A stretch of 64,000 nt of DNA from Streptomyces sp. NBC_00234 (GCF_036195325.1 NZ_CP108101.1:3968001-4032000); one strand, 5' to 3'; counted from the stretch's first letter, positions 1 to 8,311 are shown. The notes: generated by a model not told the origin, from the letters alone. Numbers and translations: made by a program.

Positions 1-713
1 CCACCGGATACATCAACAACCTCGCCGCCCCGCACGCCGCCGCCGTCGCCAGCCAGGCACGTATCGCCCAGGCCAAGGCGGACCAGGAGGCGGCGGAGCG
101 CGAGCAGCAGGCTGCCGCGCTCAAGGCCGAGTACGAACGTGACACCGCGATCAAGAGGGCCGGTTTCCTCGCCGAGACGGAGCAGTCCAACGCCCGCGCC
201 GCGCAGGCGGGCCCGCTCGCGCGGGCCAGGGCGTCCCACGAGGTCATCGAGGAGCAGACCGCACTCGCCGAGCGCCAGGCCATGCTGGCCGCGCAGCGAC
301 TGGAGGCGGAGGTCAGGCGTCCGGCGGACGCGGAGGCGTACCGTCAGCGCACACTGGCCGAAGCCGCCCGTGACCAGGTCAAGTTCGAGGCGGACGGCAA
401 CGCCTACGCGGCACGGACCCTCGCCCAGGCGCAGGCCGACGCCAACGCCGCCCGCGCCGCCTCGCTGCGGGACGGAAACCAGGAACTCATCGCGGCCAAC
501 CTCGTCGTGGAGAACCTGCCCGCGCTGGCCGACGCGGCTGCCCGGGGCATGGCCGGGGCGAGCCTCACCGTCCTGAACGGAACCAACGGGGTCAACGAGA
601 TGGCGGCGGGTTTGGTGAGCCAGGGGCTGGCCATCTTCAACTCGCTCCAGAACACGAAGAATCCGGCCGTGAACGGGAAGTCGGACCTCCGTCTTCCCGG
701 TATGACCTCGTAG
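1..713 (+). CDS. Flotillin/SPFH-domain protein, 3' part only
   Basis: The reading frame is open from base 3 and ends with TAG at 711-713. The 5' part, with the SPFH (band 7) domain and any membrane anchor, lies outside the window. What remains is the charged Ala/Glu/Gln-rich coiled coil typical of flotillins (runs such as AKADQEAAEREQQ), the RRPADAEAY element and a C-terminal segment ending in GLVSQGLAIFNSLQ. The complete flotillin at 2691-4139 has the matching RKPADAARY element and overall architecture, so these are paralogues about 2 kb apart. Flotillins scaffold ordered membrane microdomains. The specific client here cannot be read from the sequence. Confidence 0.85.
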   Translation, partial: TGYINNLAAPHAAAVASQARIAQAKADQEAAEREQQAAALKAEYERDTAIKRAGFLAETEQSNARAAQAGPLARARASHEVIEEQTALAERQAMLAAQRLEAEVRRPADAEAYRQRTLAEAARDQVKFEADGNAYAARTLAQAQADANAARAASLRDGNQELIAANLVVENLPALADAAARGMAGASLTVLNGTNGVNEMAAGLVSQGLAIFNSLQNTKNPAVNGKSDLRLPGMTS

Positions 714-737
714 AACACAGACCCGAGGCCCGGCAGT

Positions 738-1463
738 TCACGGACGGGCCCCGTTCCGAGCCACCCCGTACGGGCGCGGCAGCGCGTCGATGCCGAGCAT
801 GCCGTGCGCGGAGTCGGCGTCCCGGGGCAGCCGGAGCGCTGCGGAGACGGCGTCCGGCATGGCGCTCCGACCGAGCAGGCCGGTGACCAGGGCGGCCGTC
901 AGTTCGTGCCACCGGTCGGCGCTCCGCAGCATCGCGTGGTCGCCGCCCTCGACCGTGACCAGGCAGGTCCGGGCACCCGCGCGGCGGGCACGGTCGGCCA
1001 GGACCTCGCTGGCGCGGGGGCTCGTGACGCGGTCGTGGGTGCCGTGGATCAGGACGACGTCGCGGTCCGCGAGCTGGGCGACGGGATCCTCGGGCGGGCA
1101 CCACGGGGCGAGGCCGACCACCGCGCGCACGAGGGGATGCCCGGCCGCGCGGAGGGAGGCCCGGCCGCCCATGGAGTGGCCCACGAGGACGACGGGGATG
1201 TCACCGGCCTCACGCCGGAGAGCGTCGAGGGCGCGGACGGCGTCCTGCAGGGGGTCCTCGCGGGGGCCGTTCCAGCCGCGGACGGTGTAGCGGACGCTGC
1301 GGACCAGGACACCGGCCGGGCCGGTGGCCTTCGCGACGGCCCTCCGGAAGGGACGCATCCGGACGGCCGGCAGGTTCAGCGGCCCGAACGGCGGCGGCCC
1401 GGTTCCTGCCTCGCGGCCACCGTGCAGGAGGAGTACCGCAGCCGAGGGGGGTTGGTTTGCCAT
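738..1463 (-). CDS. Alpha/beta-hydrolase (small dienelactone hydrolase/esterase type)
   Basis: This is a 241-residue single-domain hydrolase. Visible parts are an N-terminal strand followed by LLLHGG (oxyanion region), the nucleophile elbow GHSMGG, an Asp in LIHGTHDRV (acid) and a His in GGDHAMLR (base), so the Ser-Asp-His triad is complete. There is no signal peptide or membrane helix, so it is probably cytoplasmic. I chose ATG at 1463 because the protein then starts at MANQPPS, just before the first beta strand; a GTG at 1496 would add 11 unconserved-looking residues. It is convergent with the upstream flotillin and divergent from the peroxiredoxin. The substrate is unknown. Confidence 0.82.
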   Translation of the reverse strand: MANQPPSAAVLLLHGGREAGTGPPPFGPLNLPAVRMRPFRRAVAKATGPAGVLVRSVRYTVRGWNGPREDPLQDAVRALDALRREAGDIPVVLVGHSMGGRASLRAAGHPLVRAVVGLAPWCPPEDPVAQLADRDVVLIHGTHDRVTSPRASEVLADRARRAGARTCLVTVEGGDHAMLRSADRWHELTAALVTGLLGRSAMPDAVSAALRLPRDADSAHGMLGIDALPRPYGVARNGARP

Positions 1464-1519
1464 ACGTTCACGGTACGGGGGTACGCACGTGTCCACGTAC
1501 GGCGATCAAGGGAGCCATG

Positions 1520-2005
1520 ATGGCATCAGGACCTCAACTCGGACAGCCGGTGCAGGACTTCACCCTGCCCGGCGGAATTCTCACCGGCGACGCTTTCGAG
1601 CGGCGCGATTTCACGTTCTCGGAGACGCGCGGCCGGTCCGTCGTCCTCGCTTTCTATCCGGGGGACAACACTCCGGTCTGCACGAAGCAGCTCTGCTCCT
1701 ACTCTTCCGGGTTCGAGACCTTCGAGGGGCTGGACGCCGAGGTCTGGGGAATCAGTCCACAGGGTGTGGACAGTCATGAGTCGTTCGCCCGCACGCACGG
1801 GCTGCGGATGCCGCTGCTCGCCGACGAGGGACGCGAGATCGCCAAGGCGTACGGGGTTTCCGCACCCGGCATCGGTGTGCGGCGGGCGATCTTCCTGGTC
1901 GGTCCCGACGGTGTCCTGCGGTGGAAGCACGTGGCCCTGTTCGGTGCCACGTTCCAGTCGCTGGACACGCTCGCCGACCACCTGTCCGGCATCAAAGTCG
2001 CGTAA
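1520..2005 (+). CDS. Peroxiredoxin, Bcp/AhpC-TSA family
   Basis: This is a thiol peroxidase of about 161 residues that reduces hydroperoxides. The catalytic loop reads TPVCTKQLC. The first Cys is the peroxidatic residue in the usual T-P-x-C context, and the second, five residues on, matches the resolving Cys of Bcp-type atypical 2-Cys enzymes. The conserved tail GVRRAIFLVGPDGVLRW follows. The start is ATG 1517 or 1520; an AAGGGAG ribosome site at 1508-1514 favours 1520 by spacing. It has its own divergent promoter region with the hydrolase. A perfect inverted repeat lies 4 nt after the stop. Confidence 0.9.
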   Translation: MASGPQLGQPVQDFTLPGGILTGDAFERRDFTFSETRGRSVVLAFYPGDNTPVCTKQLCSYSSGFETFEGLDAEVWGISPQGVDSHESFARTHGLRMPLLADEGREIAKAYGVSAPGIGVRRAIFLVGPDGVLRWKHVALFGATFQSLDTLADHLSGIKVA

Positions 2006-2008
2006 AGA

Positions 2009-2025
2009 CTGCCGGGACCCGGCAG
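2009..2025. promoter_or_regulatory. Inverted repeat CTGCCGG-GAC-CCGGCAG
   Basis: This is a perfect dyad just after the peroxiredoxin stop codon and about 85 nt before the GTG of the NfeD-like gene. It could be a short terminator, but there is no T-run. The same AGACTGCCGG-N3-CCGGCAGT arrangement recurs at 8412-8431 in a promoter region, so a protein-binding site is equally likely. Confidence 0.5.
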
Positions 2026-2110
2026 TACCACGGTCCCCCGACGTATGGGATCATCCAGCCAGTTCGACGGAAAATGTCGGGGGACATCTAAAAGCCGGGG
2101 GAGTGATCGC

Positions 2111-2620
2111 GTGACCTTCTTTCTGGGTCTCGGCATTGCGGGAATTGTTCTTCTCGCCCTCTCCCTGATCTTCGACGGAATCCTCGAAGGACTATTGGGC
2201 GGCGTGCTGGACGGCATGTTCGACGGCCTTCTCTCGCTGCCGGTCATCGCGGGCTTCCTCTCGATGCTCGGCTTCGGCGGCGCGATCATGCTGGGCGCGA
2301 CGGGCGTCGGCACGGTCGCGGCCACCGTCACCGGAGTCGTCGCCGGTCTCGTCGCGGCATGGATGACCTGGAAGTTCAGCCGGGCCCTCATGCGTGACCA
2401 GACGACCGCGACACCGCGCGGCGGCGATCTGATCGGCACCTCCGGGTCGGTCGTCACACCCATCCCGGCCGACGGCTACGGCGAGGTGCTGCTGCGACTC
2501 GCGGGCCAGACCGTGAAGTTCGCCGCGAAGAGCCCGGAGCCCGTCGAGCGGGGCGCCGAGATCTGGGTGGAGGCCGCGCTGTCGACCACCTCGGTCCAGG
2601 TCCGCCCCGTGGAGCGCTGA
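2111..2620 (+). CDS. NfeD-like membrane protein upstream of flotillin
   Basis: This is a 169-residue protein. The N-terminus holds two or three hydrophobic helices (about residues 3-20, 38-58 and 60-82). A soluble C-terminal beta-rich domain of about 70 residues follows (GTSGSVVTPIPADGYGEVLLRL ... VEAALSTTSVQVRPV), which resembles the OB-fold of NfeD/YuaF proteins. The GTG start at 2111 follows GGGGGAG at the right spacing. NfeD/YuaF proteins are typically encoded next to flotillin and act with it in membrane microdomains. Here flotillin follows after a 70-nt gap, which is the strongest support for the call. Confidence 0.75.
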   Translation: MTFFLGLGIAGIVLLALSLIFDGILEGLLGGVLDGMFDGLLSLPVIAGFLSMLGFGGAIMLGATGVGTVAATVTGVVAGLVAAWMTWKFSRALMRDQTTATPRGGDLIGTSGSVVTPIPADGYGEVLLRLAGQTVKFAAKSPEPVERGAEIWVEAALSTTSVQVRPVER

Positions 2621-2690
2621 CCCACCACTTGACTGCTTGACCGAAACAATCTGCCGTCCCTCTTGTCGGGAGGCAGGGGGGACCCTTCTC

Positions 2691-4139
2691 ATGAGCCCAG
2701 TTCTGCTTGCCGTCATCGGCATCGTCGTACTCGTCGTACTCCTCGGCCTCGTCGTGATCACCCGCTACAAGGTGGCCGGGCCCAGCGAGGCGTTCATCAT
2801 CACGGGCCGTCGCGGCAAGAAGTCGACCGACCCGGTCACCGGCCGCACCAGCATCGACAACAGCGGCCAGAAGGTCGTCGTCGGTGGCGGCGTCTTCGTC
2901 GTGCCGTTCGTCCAGCAGAAGTTCACCCTGGACCTCTCCAGCCGGCACATCCCGATCTCCGTGCGCGGCGCCGTCACCCTGCGCGGCGTGAAGTCGAACC
3001 TGGAAGGCGTCGCGATCGTCAAGGTCGGCGGCAACGAGGACGCGATCCGGGCCGCCGCCCAGCGATTCCTCCAGCAGCAGGACGGCATCGTCGGCTTCAC
3101 CCAGGAAGTGCTGTCGGGTGCGCTGCGCGCCATCGTCGGCCGGATGTCCGTCGAGGACATCATCCGCGACCGTGCCGCGTTCGCCAGCCAGGTCGCCGAG
3201 GAGGCCGAGGCCAGCCTGTCCGGTCAGGGCCTGATCCTGGACGCGTTCCAGATCCAGGACATCACCACCGAGGGCTCCTACCTGGAGGACCTCGGCCGGC
3301 CCGAGGCCGCGCGTGCCAAGCAGGAGGCCGACATCGCGGAGGCCATCGCCCGCCGTGCGTCGGAGCAGGCCCGGCTGAAGGCGGCCGAGGAAATCGCCAT
3401 CGCCGAGCGGACGTTCTACCTGAAGCAGGCCGAGATCAAGGCCGAGACGGAGGCCGCCGCGGCCAAGGCCAACGCCGCCGGCCCGCTCGCCGAAGCCGCC
3501 CGCCAGCAGGAAGTCCTCCAGGAGCAGGAGAAGGTCGCCGAGCGCCAGGCGGCGCTGACGGACCGCGAGCTGGACACGAAGGTCCGTAAGCCCGCGGACG
3601 CCGCCCGCTACCAGGCCGAGCAGGAGGCGGAGGCCCGGCGTATCGCCCAGGTCAAGGAGGCCGAGGCGGACGCGGAGCGCTCCCGCCTGACCGGCCAGGG
3701 CGAGAAGCTGCACCGTTCGGCACTCGCCGACGCGGTGCGCATCGAGGGCGAGGCGGAGGCCGCGGCGATCGCCGCCAAGGGTTCGGCCGAGGCCGAGGCC
3801 ATGCAGAAGAAGGCCGACGCGTTCGCCCAGTACGGCGACGCGGCCGTGCTCCAGATGCTGGTCGAGGTGCTGCCGTCGGTCGTCGCGAAGGCATCCGAGC
3901 CGCTCAGCGCGATCGACAAGCTGACGGTGATCTCCACGGACGGCGCCAGCCAACTCGCCCGTACCGTCACGGACAACGTGACCCAGGGCATCGAACTCCT
4001 CAACTCCACCACGGGCGTCGACCTGGGCGCCCTGCTCGAAAACCTCAAGAACCGCACGGCCACCACCGCCGCCACGGCCGAGGTCCCCGCCCAGTCCGGC
4101 GAAGCCACGAACAACGGCAAGATCGAGATCACCGGCTGA
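2691..4139 (+). CDS. Flotillin family SPFH-domain protein
   Basis: This is a complete flotillin of 482 residues. A single N-terminal membrane helix (about residues 3-22) is followed by RYKVAGPSEAFIITGRRGKK, the SPFH domain to about residue 190 (GGGVFVVPFVQQKFTLDLSS), a long Ala/Glu coiled coil (about 200-385) and a C-terminal segment with VLQMLVEVLPSVV and a Gly/Asn tail. ATG 2691 follows an AGGGGGG ribosome site. It is probably cotranscribed with the NfeD-like gene. Its role is to organise membrane microdomains and cell-envelope processes. A strong hairpin terminator follows at 4160. Confidence 0.92.
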   Translation: MSPVLLAVIGIVVLVVLLGLVVITRYKVAGPSEAFIITGRRGKKSTDPVTGRTSIDNSGQKVVVGGGVFVVPFVQQKFTLDLSSRHIPISVRGAVTLRGVKSNLEGVAIVKVGGNEDAIRAAAQRFLQQQDGIVGFTQEVLSGALRAIVGRMSVEDIIRDRAAFASQVAEEAEASLSGQGLILDAFQIQDITTEGSYLEDLGRPEAARAKQEADIAEAIARRASEQARLKAAEEIAIAERTFYLKQAEIKAETEAAAAKANAAGPLAEAARQQEVLQEQEKVAERQAALTDRELDTKVRKPADAARYQAEQEAEARRIAQVKEAEADAERSRLTGQGEKLHRSALADAVRIEGEAEAAAIAAKGSAEAEAMQKKADAFAQYGDAAVLQMLVEVLPSVVAKASEPLSAIDKLTVISTDGASQLARTVTDNVTQGIELLNSTTGVDLGALLENLKNRTATTAATAEVPAQSGEATNNGKIEITG

Positions 4140-4159
4140 CCCGTACTCCCGCACCGCAC

Positions 4160-4196
4160 CCCGTGCCCGGCCGAGGCTTCCTCGGTCGGGCACGGG
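4160..4196 (+). terminator. Flotillin terminator hairpin
   Basis: This is a stem of about 17 bp (CCCGTGCCCGGCCGAGG, loop CTT, matching right arm with one G-T pair) starting 20 nt after the flotillin stop. There is no U-tract, as is common in Streptomyces. Confidence 0.7.
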
Positions 4197-4268
4197 TGCG
4201 TAGGGGGCCGGCGCTCAGTCCCCCGCGGGACGCCAACGGCGGGCCGTCGTCAGGGCGTTGTGGGTGGC

Positions 4269-4975
4269 TCAGGCCGCGGTGAGGACCGCCAGGACGAGAA
4301 GCGTCGCCGCCGTGAATAGTTCCGGGGGGGAGTACGCCGCGTCGGGGCGGGGTCGTCAGGGGGGCCGTGAGCCAGATGGCGAAGCCGGCCGCCAGGGGGC
4401 GGCCAGGCAGAGCGGGGCCAGGACCGTCCAGGCCGCTACCGAGGCGTAGATGCGGCGGCTGCCCGTCAGGACGCATACCGGGGAGATCGCACGGGCGAAA
4501 CGCAGGATCTCGCCCAGGGTGTTCAGGCCGTGGGCCGCGGCGCCGGTCCCGTGACCGACGACTCCGCCAGGAGGAGGCCGGCCCGGGGTGGCGACGGGGG
4601 TCGACGGTCACCGGGGTGCAGGGCAGGTCGAGAGCCTTGAGGGCGGGGCACGACCCGCGCAGTGTGGCGGGGGCGTCCGGTTCCACCGTGACGATCTCCG
4701 TGTCGGGCGGGAGTGCGGCCACGAACACCGGGAAGCGCTGTGCGTCCGGGACTTCGACCCGTAACAGCTTCGTGCCCGCCTCCGACTGCGCCTGGCGGGC
4801 CGCCGTTCCGAAGGAGGACGGGATGCTCGGGTAGACCTGGATGAACGCGAGCAGTCCGGCCGCGATCACCGATCCCGCGACCAGGCGCGCCACTCTGCCG
4901 GGGCCCGCCTGGATCCAGCGGCACGCGAGCACGGCGCCGGGGGCGCCGCGGCGCAGGCCAGGAGAACCTTCTTCA
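4269..4975 (-). pseudogene. Decayed membrane-protein gene (possible FtsX-like permease remnant)
   Basis: No single frame is open with sensible content. Reading right to left, about 115 coding-like residues (from VLACRWIQAG through a hydrophobic helix VAGSVIAAGLLAFIQVYPS to DLPCTPVTVDP) shift near 4590 into another frame. That frame reads HGLNTLGEILRFARAISPV, then CVLTGSRRIYASVAAWTVLAPLCLAA. A further shift near 4400 gives ELFTAATLLVLAVLTAA and TGA at 4269. The N-terminal half is missing. The mix of helices and the RFARAISP region recall ABC-type FtsX permease C-termini, but this is a guess. At least two frameshifts plus truncation point to a pseudogene, unless the assembly has errors. Confidence 0.6.
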
Positions 4976-5016
4976 TGTCCACAGGACCGTCCTTCGAGGA
5001 GCGAGGGATCCGGGAT

Positions 5017-5036
5017 CGCGGCAGCTCACTGCCGCG
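5017..5036. repeat. Hairpin CGCGGCAG-CTCA-CTGCCGCG
   Basis: This is a perfect 8-bp stem with a 4-nt loop in the gap between the pseudogene remnant and the M56 peptidase stop at 5149. It is most likely the terminator of the blaI-M56 operon, which is transcribed leftward. The rest of this 170-nt gap shows nothing clear. Confidence 0.5.
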
Positions 5037-5148
5037 TCGCTGTCCGGATCACTGTCCTGGGGAGCATGGGGTGGCGAAATGATTCTCCATTCGGCCGAGG
5101 AAGGGCTTTCATCACAATGAGTGACGAAAGCCGCCAGGGAGAGCCTCC

Positions 5149-6099
5149 TCAGAGCGGTGTGGCCGCGTGCAGGATGCGTACGAGCGTCACCGTCGCGTTC
5201 ACCGAGGAGAGGGCCGATGCCGCCGTGCCCGCCGTCGCCATGAGCGCGGCGAGGGCCACGTGCGCGGAGGCCGGTGGCCAGAGTCGGCCGGCCGGGACCG
5301 GGGCGAGCAGCGCCGCCACCCTGCGCGGGACCGGGCCCGCCGCCGCGAAGGCCGGGAGTCCCGCCGCACCGCCGGGGGCCCGGTGCGGGAAGAGCGCCGC
5401 CCTGCCGACCGCCGACGCCACCACCCGGCGGCTGCCGACCGCGCGGGCCGCCTCCTCGTCCGCCCAGCGTTCCGTGCCGAACGCGACCGCTGTCCGCAGC
5501 GGGAGCAGGAACGGGTTGGCGCGTGCGGCGAGTTGGGTCGCCAGCAGGTACCGGTGGTGCCGGGCCGTCAGGTGGGCGCGCTCGTGGGCGACGAGCGCGC
5601 GCCGCTCGCGGTCGTTCAGGAGCTCCAGCATCGCCGTCGAGACGACGACCCGGCCGCCGCGGTGCCTGCGGCCTCCGGGGAGTGCGTACGCGTACGGATC
5701 GGACGACGGGAGAACGGCGACCCCCGAGGTCCGCCCGAGGGAGGACAGGGCGCGGGCCGCGCGTACCCGGGTGCGCGCGTGCCGCAGCAGCGTCGCCCCG
5801 CACGCCACGACCACCGCTCCCAGGACACCGATCGCGACGACGCCGGTCCGCTCCTCGTACGGCATCGCGGCCCGTACCTCCGGGTCCGACCAGCCGTCCG
5901 GCAGGGGGTTGCCGGGGAGCTGGGCGGTGCCGACGACCACCAGCAGGGCCAGGCACAGCGTGCTGCACAGGGCGAGCGTGGTGCCGACGGCAGCGAGCAG
6001 CCGGGTCGCGCTGCGCGGGTGGAGATGGTGCTCGGCCAGCCGCGCTATCGGCAGCGCGGTCAGCGGGAGCACGAGTGGCAGGTAGACGAAGACGCCCAT
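5149..6099 (-). CDS. M56-family membrane zinc peptidase (BlaR1-like)
   Basis: This is a 316-residue integral membrane protein with predicted helices at about residues 3-20, 36-56, 88-106 and near 265-295. The zinc site HERAH sits in ALVAHERAHLTARHH, with the downstream acidic residues in WADEEAAR as the likely third ligand, the pattern of gluzincin M48/M56 peptidases. It begins 10 nt after the stop of a BlaI-type repressor, the classic BlaI-BlaR1 pairing in which the peptidase relieves repression. It lacks a penicillin-binding sensor domain, so the signal is not beta-lactam binding in the usual sense. The target may simply be the repressor. Confidence 0.88.
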   Translation of the reverse strand: MGVFVYLPLVLPLTALPIARLAEHHLHPRSATRLLAAVGTTLALCSTLCLALLVVVGTAQLPGNPLPDGWSDPEVRAAMPYEERTGVVAIGVLGAVVVACGATLLRHARTRVRAARALSSLGRTSGVAVLPSSDPYAYALPGGRRHRGGRVVVSTAMLELLNDRERRALVAHERAHLTARHHRYLLATQLAARANPFLLPLRTAVAFGTERWADEEAARAVGSRRVVASAVGRAALFPHRAPGGAAGLPAFAAAGPVPRRVAALLAPVPAGRLWPPASAHVALAALMATAGTAASALSSVNATVTLVRILHAATPL

Positions 6100-6109
6100 C
6101 GGTCGGCTC

Positions 6110-6556
6110 TCACTCCTGCCCGGGGTCGTCCGGGTCGGCGGCGCGGGACAGCAGGGCGCGGAGCCGTTCCTCGTCGCCCGGGGAGAGCGCGGAGACGAAG
6201 CGGGCGAGGACGGCGTCCCGGTCGCGCTCGCCGTCCAGGACGCGGCGCATCCGCAGCGCGGCGAGACCGGCGTCGTCGAAGGCCGCGGTCCAGACGTAGG
6301 AGCGGCCCTCGCGGGTGCGGGTCACCGCGTTCTTCGCGTACAGACGGGAGAGGATCGTGATGACGGTGGTGTACGCGAGGTCGCCTTCGAGGTGTTCCTG
6401 CACCCAGCCCGCGGTGGCGGGTCCTGCGGCGGAACGCAGCACCGTGAGGACCTGGGACTCCAGCTCCCCCTGTCCGCGTCTGCGCAGCCGCCGGGTCTCG
6501 GTGCCCTCCACCTCGCCCGCGCCGTCCTCCCCGAGATCGTTCCGGGCGTTGTCCAT
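6110..6556 (-). CDS. BlaI/MecI/CopY-family repressor
   Basis: This is a winged-helix repressor of about 148 residues. The DNA-binding part reads LESQVLTVLRSA ... TAGWVQEHLEGDLAYTTVITILSRLYAKNAVTRTREGRSYVW, with the family's typical TTVxTxLxRLxxKG-like recognition helix. The C-terminal half (ERDAVLARFVSALSPGDEERLRALL) is the dimerisation and cleavage region. I chose ATG 6556; ATG 6595 is possible and would add 13 residues. It forms an operon with the M56 peptidase. A 16-bp TACA/TGTA dyad at 6622-6637, the family's operator type, lies upstream and indicates autoregulation. Confidence 0.9.
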   Translation of the reverse strand: MDNARNDLGEDGAGEVEGTETRRLRRRGQGELESQVLTVLRSAAGPATAGWVQEHLEGDLAYTTVITILSRLYAKNAVTRTREGRSYVWTAAFDDAGLAALRMRRVLDGERDRDAVLARFVSALSPGDEERLRALLSRAADPDDPGQE

Positions 6557-6621
6557 CGTCCTGTCCGCCCTTCCCGAGCCCTGGCCACGCCGCATTTTAG
6601 TGGGCGGTCCGTCCGTCGGCT

Positions 6622-6637
6622 TCTACAAGTCTGTAGA
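6622..6637. promoter_or_regulatory. BlaI-type operator TCTACA-AGTC-TGTAGA
   Basis: This is a perfect 16-bp inverted repeat between blaI (leftward) and the TerB-like gene (rightward). TACA/TGTA half-sites are the known signature of BlaI/MecI operators. The position, 66 nt from the blaI ATG and 52 nt from the terB ATG, allows control of both genes. Confidence 0.7.
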
Positions 6638-6688
6638 GTTTCACTCGGATCCACGACAGTTCGTGCAACGCAACGTATGGAGACGTCA

Positions 6689-7144
6689 ATGGCCCTGTGG
6701 GATCGGATCAAGGAATCCGCGTCGACGATGCAGACGCAGCTGGAGGCGAAGAAGAACGACCTCAAGAGCGGGGCGTTCCGGGACGCGAGCATGGCCATGT
6801 GCGCCCTGGTCTCCGCCGCCGACGGTTCCATCGACCCGTCCGAGCGGCAGCGCGTCGCCTCGCTGATCGCCTCGAACGACGTACTCCAGAACTTCCCGGC
6901 GGACGACCTCCAGCGCCGCTTCAACGCGTACGTGGACAAGCTCACCGCCGACTTCGCGTTCGGTAAGGTCAGCGTGCTCCAGGAGATCGCCAAGGCGAAG
7001 AAGAAGCCCGCCGAGGCGCGTGCCGTCATCCAGATCGGCATCGTCATCGGCGGCGCCGACGGCGACTTCGACAAGTCGGAGCAGGCCGTCATCCGCGAGG
7101 CGTGCTTCGCGCTCGACCTGCCGCCGCACGAGTTCGACCTGTAG
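6689..7144 (+). CDS. TerB-like tellurite-resistance family protein
   Basis: This is a 151-residue all-helical protein starting MALWDRIKESASTMQTQLEAKK. It has two acidic TerB repeats: CALVSAADGSIDPSERQRVASLI and the later GIVIGGADGDFDKSEQAVIREAC. The pattern DG-(S/D)-(I/F)-D-x-S-E is the metal-binding (calcium-like) signature of the family. ATG 6689 has GGAG at 6679-6682; an in-frame ATG at 6677 is less well placed. TerB belongs to the tellurium-resistance/stress network, probably at the membrane face. It shares the BlaI-type operator region, which would link it to the M56-BlaI switch. Confidence 0.88.
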   Translation: MALWDRIKESASTMQTQLEAKKNDLKSGAFRDASMAMCALVSAADGSIDPSERQRVASLIASNDVLQNFPADDLQRRFNAYVDKLTADFAFGKVSVLQEIAKAKKKPAEARAVIQIGIVIGGADGDFDKSEQAVIREACFALDLPPHEFDL

Positions 7145-7201
7145 GACCTCCCGTACCGCCGGATGACCGCGGACCGGCTGACCACCGGTCCGCGCCCGGC
7201 A

Positions 7202-7236
7202 GGCCGGGGCGCGCACCCCCCCTGCGCGCCCCGGCC
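7202..7236. terminator. Convergent terminator between terB and pucR-type gene
   Basis: This is a 14-bp perfect stem (GGCCGGGGCGCGCA with its complement) and a C7 loop, placed between two convergent genes. It can serve both strands. Confidence 0.75.
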
Positions 7237-7246
7237 ACCTTCCTTC

Positions 7247-8311
7247 TCAGAGCTCCTTGGCCGGCCAGTCCAGGAGACGGGCACCGATCACGGCGGTCTG
7301 CAGCGTGTAGCGGTGCATCGGATCGGAGGGGTCGGAGCCGGTCAGCTGACGGATGCGCTCCAGCCGGTACGTCAGGGCCCGCACGCTCAACGCCAGCCGG
7401 CGGGCCGTCTCCGCCGCGACGCAGCCCGCGTCGAAATACACCGCGAGGGTCTTCAGCAGCGGTTCCGCGCCGCCCCTGGCATCCCGGAGCGGGCCCAGCT
7501 CGCTGCGCACCAGGTCGGCCATCGCCTGCCGGTCCCGGGTCAGCACCGGGTAGACCAGCAGGTCGGCGGCGTACAGCACCGGATCGTCGAGCCCCATCCG
7601 CCGCGCCAGATCGAGGGCGTCGAGCGCTTCGTCGTACGAGTGGACGACGCCACCGGGCCCCTGGTGCGGGCGGCCCACCGCGACCTGGCCGCCGTCCGTC
7701 GCCGCGTGGGCCTGTTTGGCGAAGTACCGCAGGACGTCCGGCTGACTGCCGGGAGCGATACAGACCAGCCGCCCGTCCTTCGTCGTCAACAGAATCTTCC
7801 GGCCGCCGAAGCGGGCGAGCAGCGCGGCCTCCACGCTCCGCGGCACCGTGTCCGTCTCGGTGTACGCCTCCGGGCCCGCCGCCACCGCGACCGCGTGGGC
7901 GCGCGAGAGCCGGAGCCCGAACCGGGTGGCCCGCTCGGCGAGGCGGCCCAGGTCGCTGCGCCCGTACAGCAGGTCGTCGATGAACTCCCGCCGCGCGGCT
8001 TCCTCGCGCCGTACGGTGAGCCGCTGGGCGCGCTCGAAGCCCTCGGCGAACGCGTCGACCGTCTGTTCCACGGCGGCCAGGACGGAATCGGTCGCGGCGG
8101 GTTTCGTACCGGACGGCCAGGCGGTGCGGGTCTCCGCCAGGTACAGGCCCACCAGCGCGCGCAGTTGGTGCCCCGCCTCCGCCGCCTCCCGGCCGAGGGC
8201 ACGTTGGGTCTCCAGCTCCTCGCGGGTCAACCGGCGCCCGGTGGCGGAGACTTCACCCAATATGCTGGCGTAGTCCCCCAGAAACGACACGGGAATCTCC
8301 GGTTCCGGCAC
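7247..8311 (-). CDS. PucR/CdaR-type transcriptional regulator
   Basis: This is a 354-residue regulator. The C-terminus carries the PucR-type helix-turn-helix (AAETARRLALSVRALTYRLERI, about residues 303-325) followed by the typical tail MHRYTLQTAVIGARLL. The central region (GRKILLTTKDGRLVCIAPG ... VGRPHQGPGGVVHSYDEALDAL) is the degenerate GGDEF-like domain of CdaR proteins. The N-terminus is helical. GTG 8311 is chosen because GGAGG lies 7 nt upstream. These regulators usually respond to small metabolites. The target is unknown, but the divergent channel-like gene and the inverted repeat at 8414 are candidates. Confidence 0.85.
   Translation of the reverse strand: MPEPEIPVSFLGDYASILGEVSATGRRLTREELETQRALGREAAEAGHQLRALVGLYLAETRTAWPSGTKPAATDSVLAAVEQTVDAFAEGFERAQRLTVRREEAARREFIDDLLYGRSDLGRLAERATRFGLRLSRAHAVAVAAGPEAYTETDTVPRSVEAALLARFGGRKILLTTKDGRLVCIAPGSQPDVLRYFAKQAHAATDGGQVAVGRPHQGPGGVVHSYDEALDALDLARRMGLDDPVLYAADLLVYPVLTRDRQAMADLVRSELGPLRDARGGAEPLLKTLAVYFDAGCVAAETARRLALSVRALTYRLERIRQLTGSDPSDPMHRYTLQTAVIGARLLDWPAKEL

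Noticed and set aside
2454..4193. A 579-codon open frame on the minus strand opposite the flotillin
   Set aside because: It is a composition-driven shadow of the high-GC flotillin gene: Gly/Leu/Arg/Asp-rich, with no domains.
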